Shown in pieces: positions 50,524 to 59,629 of a stretch of DNA of 64,000 nt. The position numbers were made by a program, and so were the translations under genes. Below the pieces are notes generated by a model. That model saw nothing but the letters and a program-made list of their open reading frames with translations. It was not told the origin of the DNA and searched no databases. Within the stretch, counting starts at the first letter, position 1, and every line of letters starts with the position of its first letter. The stretch spans positions 1 to 64,000 of the forward strand of contig NZ_JAAORM010000005.1 of assembly GCF_017695965.1 (NCBI RefSeq), in the 5' to 3' direction. This DNA is from Prochlorococcus marinus CUG1416 (GTDB lineage Bacteria; Cyanobacteriota; Cyanobacteriia; PCC-6307; Cyanobiaceae).

Positions 50524-51189
50524 ATGAATTATTTAACTCATCAGTTACTAAATGCTGAAGAAATAAATTTTATAAAAGAAAAATTAGGTCAAGAAATTGA
50601 AGGTTGGGAGGACGGTAAAAATACTGCAGGAAGCCATGCTTCTAAAGTAAAAAATAATTTGCAACTAAATAGAAAATCAGATATCTCTAAAGAATTATCA
50701 TTGCTAATTAAAAAAAAGATTTTAGATGATAATTTAATCAAAAGTTTTACTTTGCCAAAACATATTCATGGAATCATGTTCACAAAATCCTTAAAAGGGA
50801 TGAGCTATGGTCGTCATATAGATAATGCCTATATGTCATCAGGAAGGGCTGATTTATCATTCACAATTTTCCTTTCAGAAAAGAAACAATATGAAGGTGG
50901 TGAACTATTGATTGAGAATATGACTTCAGAAAGCAAATTTAAACTTAATAGAGGTGAAATTATAATTTATCCAAGCACAAATCTGCATTCCGTTAAAAGT
51001 GTTCTCAATGGAGAAAGAATAGTATGCGTTGGATGGATCGAAAGTTATGTAAAAAGTATTGAGGAGAGAGAATATTTATTTGATTTAGATGCAGGTGCGA
51101 GGAGTCTACTTGCAAAGCATGGCAGATCTGACGAGCTTGATCTTATTTTCAAATCATATTCAAATCTATTAAGAGTTATGGGTGATTAA
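50524..51189 (+). CDS. Fe(II)/2-oxoglutarate dioxygenase (PiuC-like)
   Basis: A 221-residue oxygenase of the P4H-like group. The start is the ATG at 50524, preferred over TTG at 50518. GMSYGRHIDNAYM supplies H-x-D, PSTNLHSVKSV the distal His, and RIVCVGW the 2OG Arg. PiuC homologues are tied to iron uptake in bacteria. The divergent futA supports a similar role here. The exact substrate is unknown. Confidence 0.85.
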   Translation: MNYLTHQLLNAEEINFIKEKLGQEIEGWEDGKNTAGSHASKVKNNLQLNRKSDISKELSLLIKKKILDDNLIKSFTLPKHIHGIMFTKSLKGMSYGRHIDNAYMSSGRADLSFTIFLSEKKQYEGGELLIENMTSESKFKLNRGEIIIYPSTNLHSVKSVLNGERIVCVGWIESYVKSIEEREYLFDLDAGARSLLAKHGRSDELDLIFKSYSNLLRVMGD

Positions 51190-51263
51190 ATATAGATCAT
51201 TTTATACAACAAAAAGAATAATAATTTGAAAATGGTTAACATATTAAAAAAGCAAATTATCTA

Positions 51264-51503
51264 ATGCCAAAAAAAAGTTCAATTGCAATTTTTATTGCAG
51301 CAACAAGCGCACTAGCTATTTCAACTGCAGATACTAACCCAGTTAAATCAGGTGAAAATGATTTAGGAGGATTAAAAGAATGGAATACTGATATGCCTTT
51401 AGACGCAGATTTCAAACTAGATGCAGATGCAAAAAAAATAGCTGACGAAGCAGCAAAATCAAGTGCTTGTATTCCTATTGGAGAAGGGGAGAACTGCTGG
51501 TAA
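51264..51503 (+). CDS. small exported Cys-containing protein, 79 aa
   Basis: N-terminal signal peptide (SIAIFIAATSALAISTADT), then an acidic, Ala- and Asp-rich region (DMPLDADFKLDADAKKIADE) and a C-terminal SACIPIGEGENCW with two Cys. Probably periplasmic. Family not recognised. Terminator follows at 51547. Confidence 0.6.
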   Translation: MPKKSSIAIFIAATSALAISTADTNPVKSGENDLGGLKEWNTDMPLDADFKLDADAKKIADEAAKSSACIPIGEGENCW

Positions 51504-51546
51504 TATTTTTAAATTAAATAAAACCAATTCTTAAATTTAAAATAAA

Positions 51547-51570
51547 AAAAAGCCGGTTAAGGCTTTTTTT
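51547..51570 (+). terminator. terminator of the 79-aa gene
   Basis: Stem AAGCC/GGCTT (51550-51554 and 51561-51565) with flanking A/T and a T-run. It faces the porin terminator 20 bp away. Confidence 0.75.
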
Positions 51571-51584
51571 ATTTATTTAATTAG

Positions 51585-51610
51585 AAAAAAAAACGCTTAT
51601 TAAGGCGTTT
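51585..51610 (-). terminator. terminator of the porin gene
   Basis: Stem AAACGC (51591-51596) / GCGTTT (51605-51610), followed on the minus strand by six more T. Fifteen bases after the porin stop. Confidence 0.8.
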
Positions 51611-51624
51611 TTTAATCGGTAAAA

Positions 51625-52962
51625 TTAAAACTTAAATGTAGTTTCAATTAGTGCACCAGTGAAGTCTTGACCAGTTGTACCGTTTCTATCAGATCCACCA
51701 AATATAGCAGGTGTGATTTCTATTGAATCATTAGGTCTGAATGAATAGTAAACTTCGTACGCGAATGGATCGGTATCGTTATCTTCATTTTTAGTAGGCT
51801 GTCCAAATGCAATACCAATTTTGTCATCTGCCTGGAAAATATCATTCCAATTTAAACCAACAAAATATGCATCAGAGTTTGATGTAGCATTTGTAGCATT
51901 TTCATAACTAGTAGTGTCATAACCAACAGAAATTGCTGGAGTAGCAGTACCTGTTTCTTCTGGTCTCCACCAGCCTCTTAAACCAACTGAAGTGAAGTTA
52001 CCAAGAGTTTTACCTGACTTAGCAGTTCCACCATGGCCACTTGTGTGATAATAAGTATCACTCCAACCATTTGTTTTAACGTTTAGAAGAGCTGATACAG
52101 AATATCTATCCTTTGTATAACCAACTTGGGTAGCCCAACTTGTCTTTGTTTCGTCAGTAAGGAGACCTGAATTTACGTAAGATTTAGTCTTATCAGTACC
52201 ACAAGGATCAAGAGTTTCGTAACAAGATGTATTTGATTTAGTACCTATGTTTGAACTAACTGCAAATCCATTGTCTGCTTTGTAAGCCCAACCAGCACCT
52301 GTATCTGTACTTGCACCATATGCTTCTCCATTACCGCCAAGAGTAAATTGCTTTGTTACTGGCTTATAGATGGAAGGTGTAGTTCCATGCATATAATAGT
52401 TTTCAATTTTTGGACCTACCCAAACTGTGTTTCTCTCACCGAGAGGGAATTCATACCAAATTTTGTCAACTTTTAAAGTATCACCATTCTTGTTAGCTGA
52501 ACTTAAGTAGGTACCATAAGTTTTAGTTTTAGACCAGTCAGCATGATTACCTGTCTTGATTCTTACGTAAAGATTATCATCACCAGTAAAACTTGTATTT
52601 AGGTTCATGGTGTATGTATACATGGCCTGAATAGCTTCAGAAGCTGTTTCAGATGCTAAGTCATAGTCAACACCACCAAGTGTAAATACAGCCTTACCGT
52701 CTAAAGTTGTAGTTTCAGAGAAACTACCAGCCTCAAAATTGTTTTGTCTAGCTTCTAGACCATCTACACGTCCTTTAAGTGTCGCTAAATTTTCATTAAC
52801 TTCGTTAACGAATGATTTGTTATCAATTCTTTTGGATTTAGATTCGCTACGACCGTAGCTACTCATGCCCTCAAGATTGATTGTATCGGAAGCTTGTGCT
52901 GCAATAGGGGAAATTAAACCAACTGCAGTACTAGCAACCAACAATTGTTGGAAGAGTTTCAT
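51625..52962 (-). CDS. iron-uptake-type porin (outer-membrane)
   Basis: A 445-residue secreted barrel: signal peptide (QQLLVASTAVGLISPIAAQA), a helical coiled-coil segment (FVNEVNENLATLKGRVDGLE), then FSETTTLDGKAVFTLGGVDY and a 16-strand-like barrel ending in ALIETTFKF (C-terminal Phe, as in porins). This is the cyanobacterial porin family called SomA-like or iron uptake porin. No SLH domain is visible at the N-terminus. The 5' region includes a hairpin, TTACCCA/TGGGTAA (52980-52999), and a probable Yfr1 pairing site (52967-52974). Confidence 0.85.
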   Translation of the reverse strand: MKLFQQLLVASTAVGLISPIAAQASDTINLEGMSSYGRSESKSKRIDNKSFVNEVNENLATLKGRVDGLEARQNNFEAGSFSETTTLDGKAVFTLGGVDYDLASETASEAIQAMYTYTMNLNTSFTGDDNLYVRIKTGNHADWSKTKTYGTYLSSANKNGDTLKVDKIWYEFPLGERNTVWVGPKIENYYMHGTTPSIYKPVTKQFTLGGNGEAYGASTDTGAGWAYKADNGFAVSSNIGTKSNTSCYETLDPCGTDKTKSYVNSGLLTDETKTSWATQVGYTKDRYSVSALLNVKTNGWSDTYYHTSGHGGTAKSGKTLGNFTSVGLRGWWRPEETGTATPAISVGYDTTSYENATNATSNSDAYFVGLNWNDIFQADDKIGIAFGQPTKNEDNDTDPFAYEVYYSFRPNDSIEITPAIFGGSDRNGTTGQDFTGALIETTFKF

Positions 52963-52966
52963 TGTG

Positions 52967-52974
52967 CCTCACAC
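52967..52974 (-). promoter_or_regulatory. predicted Yfr1 sRNA target in porin leader
   Basis: The minus-strand leader reads GTGTGAGGCACAATG, so the octamer GTGTGAGG (overlapping the ribosome-binding region, 4 nt before the ATG) is the exact complement of CCTCACAC. That octamer is the conserved single-stranded motif of the cyanobacterial sRNA Yfr1. Yfr1 is known from work in MED4 to act on porin-type mRNAs. The yfr1 gene itself is not in the window. Confidence 0.65.
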
Positions 52975-53091
52975 TAAAATTACCCACAAGAATGGGTAAC
53001 TATACTGTATCTGGTGTAACAAAAAACAAAAGAATAATTAGTTGCCTTTTGAAGTATCTTTTTATACAGGACATAAAGATTTAAAGGTTAA

Positions 53092-53961
53092 TTATCTTTT
53101 ATTTAATGGATACATCAATAGTTCTCTTTCTTCAATCCAAGATGATGCAACTTCTCTGGCTAATTTTCTAATCTTTTCAATATATTGAGCACGATCTGTA
53201 ACTGAAATTACTCCTCTTGCATCAAGCAAATTAAATGTATGACTACATTTTAGAACAAAATCAAGGGCAGGGTAAGTTAATTTCTTTTCGATTAAATTAT
53301 TTGCCTCATCCTGATAAATTTCAAATAATTTCCTAAGATTATCAGGATTAGATTCATTAAAATTATATGAGCATTGACTTTTTTCAAATTGAAGCCAAAT
53401 ATCACTATATTTCAAATTTTTGTTCCAATTTAAGTCCCAGATACTTTCCTTATCCTGCAAAAACGTTGCAATCCTCTCTAATCCATAAGTAATTTCAATT
53501 GGGATTGGATTACAATCTAATCCCCCGCATTGTTGGAAATAAGTAAATTGAGTAACTTCCATACCGTCCAACCAAACTTCCCAACCTACTCCCCAAGCTC
53601 CAAGAGTTGGTGACTCCCAATTATCTTCCACAAATCTTATGTCGTGATTTCTAGGATTAATTCCTAGAGATTCTAAAGATGTTAAATATTTTTCTTGAAT
53701 CCCCTCTGGGGAAGGTTTAATTATTACTTGATATTGAAAGTAGTGCTGGGCCCTATTTGGATTATCTCCAAAACGTCCATCTGTGGGTCTTCTACATGGC
53801 TCTGAATATGCGACACTCCAAGGCTCTGGTCCAATTGCCCTTAAAAAAGTATGCGGATTCATTGTTCCAGCACCCTTTTCAGTATCATAAGGTTGCATTA
53901 TTAAACATCCTTCCTCGGACCAAAATTTGTTTAAGTTTTGAATTATGTCCTGAAAAAACAT
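53092..53961 (-). CDS. glyQ: glycyl-tRNA synthetase alpha subunit
   Basis: A 289-residue class II synthetase subunit. [20 protein letters not shown] and [20 protein letters not shown] begin the aminoacylation core; [20 protein letters not shown] and [12 protein letters not shown] carry the other class II elements. It pairs with GlyS (beta), which is not in the window. 130 bp upstream of the porin on the same strand. Confidence 0.96.
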   Translation of the reverse strand: MFFQDIIQNLNKFWSEEGCLIMQPYDTEKGAGTMNPHTFLRAIGPEPWSVAYSEPCRRPTDGRFGDNPNRAQHYFQYQVIIKPSPEGIQEKYLTSLESLGINPRNHDIRFVEDNWESPTLGAWGVGWEVWLDGMEVTQFTYFQQCGGLDCNPIPIEITYGLERIATFLQDKESIWDLNWNKNLKYSDIWLQFEKSQCSYNFNESNPDNLRKLFEIYQDEANNLIEKKLTYPALDFVLKCSHTFNLLDARGVISVTDRAQYIEKIRKLAREVASSWIEERELLMYPLNKR

Positions 53962-54213
53962 CTAATTAAAAAGTTGAGAGATTTAAATCAATTCCATAAG
54001 CAATACTAACAAAGCTTCACACGAAGAAGAACAAAAATAAATTATTAAAATATTAATTGCTCTCAGAAAAGACATATTTTCAAATGTAAAAATAAGAAAT
54101 TTTCAAACTAATAATCACAAAAGTAATTAACAACTCTAATTTCTGAAATGGTTCTCTAGTTAAAAAATTTATTGCCTTAAATATTTTAGATTTAAAAGTA
54201 AATTAAATATTAA

Positions 54214-54600
54214 TTAGTTAAAGAAATCTAATGGCAATGGCCCAAAAGTACTGGCCTCTTTAGATTCATGGTCATACTGACAAGTTAACAAGATTCCTTC
54301 TCCAAGACCATTTTCAGATCTAATAAAAACATTCCCAGTTTTTTGATTACCTTTTAAAAAAACACTTCCATTAGCATTAAGGGATTCTAGATCCTTGAAT
54401 TTAACAGAGGAATATTTTTTGGAAATTGATTTTAATGCCCCAATAGCATCAACATCAGAAGGTGCCATTATTCCTATTGTTATCCAATCAGCATCTATAA
54501 TTTTGGCTTCAAGCTCTTCTAGTAATTGTTTGATTTGTACTTTACTTAATTGAGGAGCTGATCTGAGGCTGTTTAAATCAAATAAGTTATTTATTTCCAT
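54214..54600 (-). CDS. DUF1824 protein
   Basis: A 128-residue soluble protein with ADWITIGIMAPSDVDAIGAL, GSVFLKGNQKTGNVFIRSEN and GEGILLTCQYD..TFGPLPLDFF. These fit DUF1824, a cyanobacterial family. Function unknown. Lies 28 bp after the MIF gene on the same strand. Confidence 0.8.
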   Translation of the reverse strand: MEINNLFDLNSLRSAPQLSKVQIKQLLEELEAKIIDADWITIGIMAPSDVDAIGALKSISKKYSSVKFKDLESLNANGSVFLKGNQKTGNVFIRSENGLGEGILLTCQYDHESKEASTFGPLPLDFFN

Positions 54601-54628
54601 TTAGTGAATTCCTGAACAAAATAAATTG

Positions 54629-54961
54629 TTATCCAAATGTTCTACCATTCCATGCCCACATTGAAGCAGAGACATCCTCGAAAGAAATATAAATCTTATC
54701 TATTGGTATTCCCATTCTCTCATATACAAAATCGGAAATTGGCTTTGCCATATCTGAAGGACTTAAAGAACCTATTGACTTGATTTCTAGAAAGCAACAA
54801 GGGGCTTGATCATTAAAATACATTTCGCAATTATCATCTAATTTTGCCATGACAAATCTTTTTGATTTGTTAGTTAAAGATGAAACTAATGTTGAAATTT
54901 CTTCAAGTAATTTTTTCTTATCCCCTATTTTTGATGATGTTAAAATATTAATATAAGGCAT
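54629..54961 (-). CDS. MIF-family tautomerase-like protein
   Basis: A 110-residue macrophage-migration-inhibitory-factor homologue with the catalytic Pro as residue 2 (MPYINILTSSK), and KIYISFEDVSASMWAWNGRT at the C-terminus. Trimeric fold with keto-enol tautomerase activity on phenylpyruvate-type substrates in homologues. Cyanobacterial and Prochlorococcus MIF proteins have been described. The biological substrate is unknown. Confidence 0.9.
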   Translation of the reverse strand: MPYINILTSSKIGDKKKLLEEISTLVSSLTNKSKRFVMAKLDDNCEMYFNDQAPCCFLEIKSIGSLSPSDMAKPISDFVYERMGIPIDKIYISFEDVSASMWAWNGRTFG

Positions 54962-54963
54962 TT

Positions 54964-55134
54964 TTATGCAGCCATATAATCTTTTTGGGAATCACTTTGT
55001 GAATAAATAGTTTTATTCTTTACCACTCTTTTTGATGATAGATATGCCATATCGTATGAACTTATTCCGTTTTTATAGGGATTGAAAAGAGCATTTCTGG
55101 ATCTACCTTTTTTGCTCCTTTTAAATTTAATCAT
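54964..55134 (-). CDS. small basic protein, 56 aa
   Basis: MIKFKRSKKGRSRNALFNPY, then a Ser/Tyr-rich middle (SSYDMAYLSSKRVV) and KDYMAA at the end. Highly basic N-terminus, soluble. Directly upstream of the MIF gene (2 bp), so likely co-transcribed. Family unknown. Confidence 0.6.
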   Translation of the reverse strand: MIKFKRSKKGRSRNALFNPYKNGISSYDMAYLSSKRVVKNKTIYSQSDSQKDYMAA

Positions 55135-55284
55135 CTTTAATTAAATTATTAATTAATAATTTAACTTTTTCTGAATAGATGTCTAGTTTTTTTAATATTT
55201 TTAATTAATTTATATAGAAAATAGATTTTTAAAACACAACATGTATTCTTATTTATTAAATTCAATATACATTTACTTATTGTT

Positions 55285-55926
55285 TTGGAAGTTTTAAATA
55301 ATTACCAGAGAAAAAAGCTTGATGAGAGTAATGATGAAGAATTTTATTCTGATCCAAAATTTGTCTATCATCTAGATTCAAACTTTAGACAATATCTATC
55401 AGGTGTTTATGAAAATGAAATCGCAGATTTTTCAACAGTACTTGATTTAATGTCCAGTTGGGATAGTTATTTGCCTAAAGGGAAAAAATATAAAAAAGTT
55501 ATTGGGCATGGATTAAACAAACAAGAACTTGAAAAAAACAAGATTTTTGATTCTTATTGGATACAAAATTTCAATTTAAATCAAGAAATTCCTCTTGATA
55601 ATGAAAGTGTGGATTATTGCTTGATGGTGGCAGCATGGCAATATTTACAATATCCAGAAAATTTAACCAAAGAAATCTTGAGAATTTTGAGTGATCAAGG
55701 CAAAATTATAATTGCTTTTTCAAATAGAGCATTTTGGCATAAAGCTCCTTACATATGGACTTCATCTACTGAAGAAGAGAGAGTCAAATATGTTAGAAAA
55801 GTATTAATATCAAATGGATTTAATGAGCCAAGAATTATTAAAAAGTTTAATGAACCAGCTCTTAACATCTTTAATTTTTTAAATAAAGACCCATTTTATT
55901 GTTTAATTGCGACTAAAAATAAATAA
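55285..55926 (+). CDS. class I SAM-dependent methyltransferase-like protein
   Basis: A 213-residue protein, start TTG at 55285. VLDLMSSWDSYLPKG corresponds to motif I (usually V-L-D-L-G-x-G-x-G), but the glycines are missing. The order of later motifs (VDYCLMVAAWQYLQYPENLT, then ILRILSDQGKIIIAFSN) is typical of methyltransferase proteins. A divergent or inactive member is possible. The preceding intergenic DNA is A+T rich, with no clear ribosome binding site. Confidence 0.65.
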   Translation: MEVLNNYQRKKLDESNDEEFYSDPKFVYHLDSNFRQYLSGVYENEIADFSTVLDLMSSWDSYLPKGKKYKKVIGHGLNKQELEKNKIFDSYWIQNFNLNQEIPLDNESVDYCLMVAAWQYLQYPENLTKEILRILSDQGKIIIAFSNRAFWHKAPYIWTSSTEEERVKYVRKVLISNGFNEPRIIKKFNEPALNIFNFLNKDPFYCLIATKNK

Positions 55927-56028
55927 TTCTCTTATTACATTGAGGAACAAGCCATAAAATCTAATAAATATAATCCATAGCCATACTTTTAAATTTTTAC
56001 TACTATTGGATAGTTAAAATTTATAATA

Positions 56029-56274
56029 ATGGGTTCTAAAAGAGAAAAATATCCTGAAAAATGTCCTTGGGATCTTGGACCTAATCAACATTTAGCCAAA
56101 GAAGAGAACTGGACTTTAAGATTAGGCGAAGCAAATGTATGCTTTAGCAAAAACAAGCTTGATAATAATTATTTTCATGTAATTAGTAATGAAAATGAAG
56201 AACAAATTTTAGCTTTCAGAGCAAGAATCCTATATCAAAAACTACTTGATAAAGGTTTCAGATTGGTTGAATAA
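56029..56274 (+). CDS. small conserved-looking protein, 81 aa
   Basis: Soluble product with MGSKREKYPEKCPWDLGPNQ and RLGEANVCFSKN; ends LDKGFRLVE. Two Cys. No known family. Ends 4 bp from the convergent DUF3386 gene. Confidence 0.6.
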   Translation: MGSKREKYPEKCPWDLGPNQHLAKEENWTLRLGEANVCFSKNKLDNNYFHVISNENEEQILAFRARILYQKLLDKGFRLVE

Positions 56275-56278
56275 AAAA

Positions 56279-56932
56279 TTAGTTCAATAAACATATATCC
56301 TCGAAAACAAATTTTTGTATTTCTTCTTCTTGATTTTGGTTTAAGTATTTTATTGTTCTTGAATTTAAAATCCAATAATCCTCATTATCTATATTTATAA
56401 ATTCATCTTTATATTCCAAATTCAAAGAATTTGGTTTGAGAGTGTTTGGATCAATTTGTTGACTTGTATATCTTTTACTTAGAAAGCCACTTTCTGTATC
56501 AATGAATTCATCAACAAAAATTTCAATTATAGTTCCATGAATTTTTCTATAGACCATATTAATATAATTATTTTTAACTCTATATTTATCACCTTCGTTC
56601 TTGCCAGTTACACTCATTTCAATACCGCTTTCAGAACTTTTTACTAAATTAAAATTATTCTCTGAATGCACAGATTGAAATTTTCTCTTTACCCGATGTA
56701 TACATACTTCAAATAATTGAGAGGCAATACTTTTTACAATTTTTTCATCATCTATTTTTTGAATATGTGGTTTAAAATCTTTACCTAATACAAACTCACC
56801 CTCATTAATACTACTATTTTTTGAAAAAATACATTTACCTTTATAACCATTAAATTCATTCTTCCAGGTATACCTATTTTCATAAGCCTCTCTAAAAATC
56901 TCCTTACAATTAATTTCTTTTAGATTCTCCAT
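56279..56932 (-). CDS. DUF3386 protein
   Basis: A 217-residue protein with FREAYENRYTWKNEFNGYKG at the start, HRVKRKFQSVHSENNF in the middle, and GDKYRVKNNYINMVYRKIHG, then SGFLSKRYTSQQIDP. These fit DUF3386, a cyanobacterial family of unknown function. Full-length match. Confidence 0.8.
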   Translation of the reverse strand: MENLKEINCKEIFREAYENRYTWKNEFNGYKGKCIFSKNSSINEGEFVLGKDFKPHIQKIDDEKIVKSIASQLFEVCIHRVKRKFQSVHSENNFNLVKSSESGIEMSVTGKNEGDKYRVKNNYINMVYRKIHGTIIEIFVDEFIDTESGFLSKRYTSQQIDPNTLKPNSLNLEYKDEFINIDNEDYWILNSRTIKYLNQNQEEEIQKFVFEDICLLN

Positions 56933-56966
56933 TAATTTTTAAACTCATAAAAATAATTCTACAAAA

Positions 56967-56997
56967 AAACCTCTCTATTATAAGGAGAGGTTTTTTG
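56967..56997 (-). terminator. terminator of the pcb gene
   Basis: Stem AACCTCTC (56968-56975) / GAGAGGTT (56985-56992) with T-runs on both sides, so it could work in either direction. It lies 11 bp beyond the pcb stop on the minus strand. Confidence 0.8.
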
Positions 56998-57007
56998 ATA
57001 AATTAAA

Positions 57008-58066
57008 CTATTTTTGAGTAATTTTTGCGTTTTCCATATTGTCAAATGCTTGACCAATTTTCTTAAAGTCAAATCCCATTGCTCTTAGAGCATGCCATAA
57101 ATGACCTTGTAAGAAAAAGAATCCCAAATAGAAATGAGAATTTGCAAGCCAGGCTCTTGAGCTATTTAGACTAGAACCTAAATCAACTGTGTCAATAAAA
57201 TAAGGAGCGAACTCAAATTGAAGTTTTAAAGGTTCCCCATAAAGATCAACTGGGTATATTGTTGTGTTTGAAGCACACCAGAATGCCGCTACAAAAGCCA
57301 TATAGGAAACGCCTACTACTGAGTAAGACAAAATAGCCTCAGCACCTAGTAAACCTTTACCTTTGAATTCTGTATATTCTCCAACTTGCTTAGTAAAAAT
57401 GTGGAAAATTCCACCAATAATTTCTAAAAAGGCTAGAAATGCATGACCTCCCAAAACATCTTCTAGACTATCTATTTTTAGAAAATCAAATTGATGATTC
57501 CATATATGTGACAAATTCAAATCATATTCAACTTGTCTTACTGCTCCAAGAGCTGGGTCATAAATACCATGCCATTTAGCCCATTCTACGAACCAAATAG
57601 CTCCTATACCTAAAAAGATTAAATGATGGCCAAGAATAAAAGTTAATTTATCTGGATCATCCCATTCAAAGTCGAATTTTCTTGGCTTACTGGTTTCAGG
57701 ATAATCTGCAAGATCCCCAGCAAATTTAGTGGAATGTAATAATCCCCCAGCACCCAAAACAGCAGAAAAGATTAGATGCAATGTACTAATTACAACAATT
57801 CCATATGTTTCAGTAATAACTCCATTTTCAATACCACCAATCCCAAGACCTGCGAGGTGAGGTAAACAAATTAAGTTTTGTGCCCCCATTGGAATACTGG
57901 CGTCGTAACGAGCCAACTCAAATAATCCAAAAGCACCTGCCCAGAACATCATAAGTCCTGCATGAGCAGCGTGAGAAGCTATGAATTTACCTGAACGGCC
58001 AACAACACCAGAATTCCCTGCGTACCAGTCATAGGTGACATCAGATTTTCCGTAAGTTTGTAACAC
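57008..58066 (-). CDS. pcb: Pcb chlorophyll a/b-binding antenna protein (IsiA-like)
   Basis: A 352-residue six-helix antenna protein related to CP43. The start is GTG (58066), giving MLQTYGKSDVTYDWYAGNSG. Helix 1 has the pigment-ligating pair in SHAAHAGLMMFWAGAFGLFE. Others are FILGHHLIFLGIG and GGHAFLAFLEIIGGIFH. It binds divinyl chlorophylls around PSI or PSII. Unlike the main pcbA of high-light strains, this copy sits just upstream or downstream of flavodoxin (144 bp away on the same strand), as in isiAB. It is therefore probably the iron-stress copy (PcbD-like), but this is inference. Confidence 0.92.
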   Translation of the reverse strand: MLQTYGKSDVTYDWYAGNSGVVGRSGKFIASHAAHAGLMMFWAGAFGLFELARYDASIPMGAQNLICLPHLAGLGIGGIENGVITETYGIVVISTLHLIFSAVLGAGGLLHSTKFAGDLADYPETSKPRKFDFEWDDPDKLTFILGHHLIFLGIGAIWFVEWAKWHGIYDPALGAVRQVEYDLNLSHIWNHQFDFLKIDSLEDVLGGHAFLAFLEIIGGIFHIFTKQVGEYTEFKGKGLLGAEAILSYSVVGVSYMAFVAAFWCASNTTIYPVDLYGEPLKLQFEFAPYFIDTVDLGSSLNSSRAWLANSHFYLGFFFLQGHLWHALRAMGFDFKKIGQAFDNMENAKITQK

Positions 58067-58210
58067 TTGATTTAAATAAACAGCATGTTGAGCATATTGT
58101 TAATCAGTATGAGTTTTTACATGTTCTTTACAGATTTAATTACTTATGTAAAAAAAACATATTGTTAAAGAACAAATGTTACAAATTTAGGAAGTAATAT
58201 ATTCAATAGC

Positions 58211-58735
58211 TTATGCCAATGAGGGAATTTCTCCCTTTAGCTGAGAAGCCCATGCTTCAAGACGTGAATCAGTTAAATCAGATTCACTATCCTCATCAAG
58301 AGGTAATCCACAAAAGGTTTCTCCAATTACGCTTTTAGACTCATCAAATGTATAAGAAGATTTATCTACGTAACCGACCATTTCGGCGCCTGCTTTAGTG
58401 AAGTAGCTATGAAGTTCTTCCATGGCATCACAGTAATTTTCTGTATAGGTAGAAGAATCTCCTAAACCAAAAATTGCAACCTTTTTCCCTGATAAACTTA
58501 GTTCACCAATATCCTCTAGGATTGAATCCCATGCAGTTCCTGATCTTTCTTCATCTGCTCCGGTATTCCAAGTAGGTATCCCACAGATAATTCCATCAAG
58601 GCCTTCAAATTCTGAAAGATCATCTACATCAGATACATCTTTAGGTGCTTCCGCTGAAGAAAAAAAGTTGTGAAGACGATCCGCCACATCTTCAGTTTTT
58701 CCAGTTGTAGTTGCGTAATAAATTCCTACAGTCAT
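58211..58735 (-). CDS. isiB: flavodoxin
   Basis: A 174-residue long-chain flavodoxin: YYATTTGKTEDVADRL is the phosphate-binding loop for FMN, GIPTWNTGADEERSG holds the first aromatic residue, and GLGDSSTYTENYCDAMEELH the second loop with Tyr. It replaces ferredoxin at PSI when iron is scarce. Transcribed toward the pcb gene, with 144 bp between. Confidence 0.97.
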   Translation of the reverse strand: MTVGIYYATTTGKTEDVADRLHNFFSSAEAPKDVSDVDDLSEFEGLDGIICGIPTWNTGADEERSGTAWDSILEDIGELSLSGKKVAIFGLGDSSTYTENYCDAMEELHSYFTKAGAEMVGYVDKSSYTFDESKSVIGETFCGLPLDEDSESDLTDSRLEAWASQLKGEIPSLA

Positions 58736-58878
58736 AACTTCAAAATGTTTACCTTAAAATAATAAAATCTAAAAACGTTAAATTAATTTCTTTAAAAACT
58801 TTTTCATGTAAAATTTTATACTAATTAAAGTAAGAAAATTTTTTTGAGAATAATTCATAAAAAAACATTTCAAGCATC

Positions 58879-59613
58879 ATGACTAATAAATTTCAAAATG
58901 ATATAAATAATCTTGTTGAAGAATTTAACTTTAAAGGTAGGGGGGGGTTTAAATTAATTGTTTTATTTGGTTTATTGGGAGATTTTGATAGCTTTGAATA
59001 TGCAATAAATTTGAAAAATTTTATCGATAATCATCAAGATAACAATTTAGATGTTTTTGCTATAGCTATTGGCAATCAAAATGGCAAAGAAAAATTCTGT
59101 AACTTTACTGGCTTTAGTAAAGAAAATTTAATGGTTGTTTCTGATAACCAAATTCATAATAATCTAAAAGTCTCAAGAGGATTAGATATAGGTTTAGGAG
59201 GTTGGATAAATATGCTTTTGATGCTATCTGGAATAAATTCTTTTAAAACAATACAAGAAGTTTTTAGAGGTTACACAGGAGACAGTAAAGCAAAACAAAT
59301 CTATTCAGAACTCGACAATATTGACGTTTTAAAATTTCTAAAATTTTCTGGTAATTCTTTCAGACAGGTTTTCGGGGATGGTTATTTAAGACCATTTGAA
59401 TTGGCAACATTTAGATTGAATAATATGAATGAAATAATTCAAAATTGGAGTGATTATATACTTAATGAAAAATACCTTCCTCAAAGAGGGGCTTCTTTTT
59501 TATTAAATGAAAAAAATCAAATTATTTATAAATTTTTTTCGAGGGATGTTCTTGGATATTCATCAAACATGAGAGATCCTTTAGGATTTTTATCTAATTT
59601 AATTAAAGAATAG
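58879..59613 (+). CDS. peroxiredoxin-like (AhpC/TSA family 2) protein
   Basis: A 244-residue thioredoxin-fold protein. LIVLFGLLGDFDSFEYAINL is the first strand/helix, KEKFCNFTGFSKENLMVVSD and EVFRGYTGD follow, and QRGASFLLNEKNQIIYKFFS is the C-terminal part of the fold. The usual N-terminal CxxC is not seen, so a catalytic Cys is doubtful. It carries a run of eight G at 58940-58947 within codons Arg-Gly-Gly, a likely slippage site. Divergent from isiB. Confidence 0.65.
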   Translation: MTNKFQNDINNLVEEFNFKGRGGFKLIVLFGLLGDFDSFEYAINLKNFIDNHQDNNLDVFAIAIGNQNGKEKFCNFTGFSKENLMVVSDNQIHNNLKVSRGLDIGLGGWINMLLMLSGINSFKTIQEVFRGYTGDSKAKQIYSELDNIDVLKFLKFSGNSFRQVFGDGYLRPFELATFRLNNMNEIIQNWSDYILNEKYLPQRGASFLLNEKNQIIYKFFSRDVLGYSSNMRDPLGFLSNLIKE

Positions 59614-59629
59614 TTTTTAAAACCTTTTT

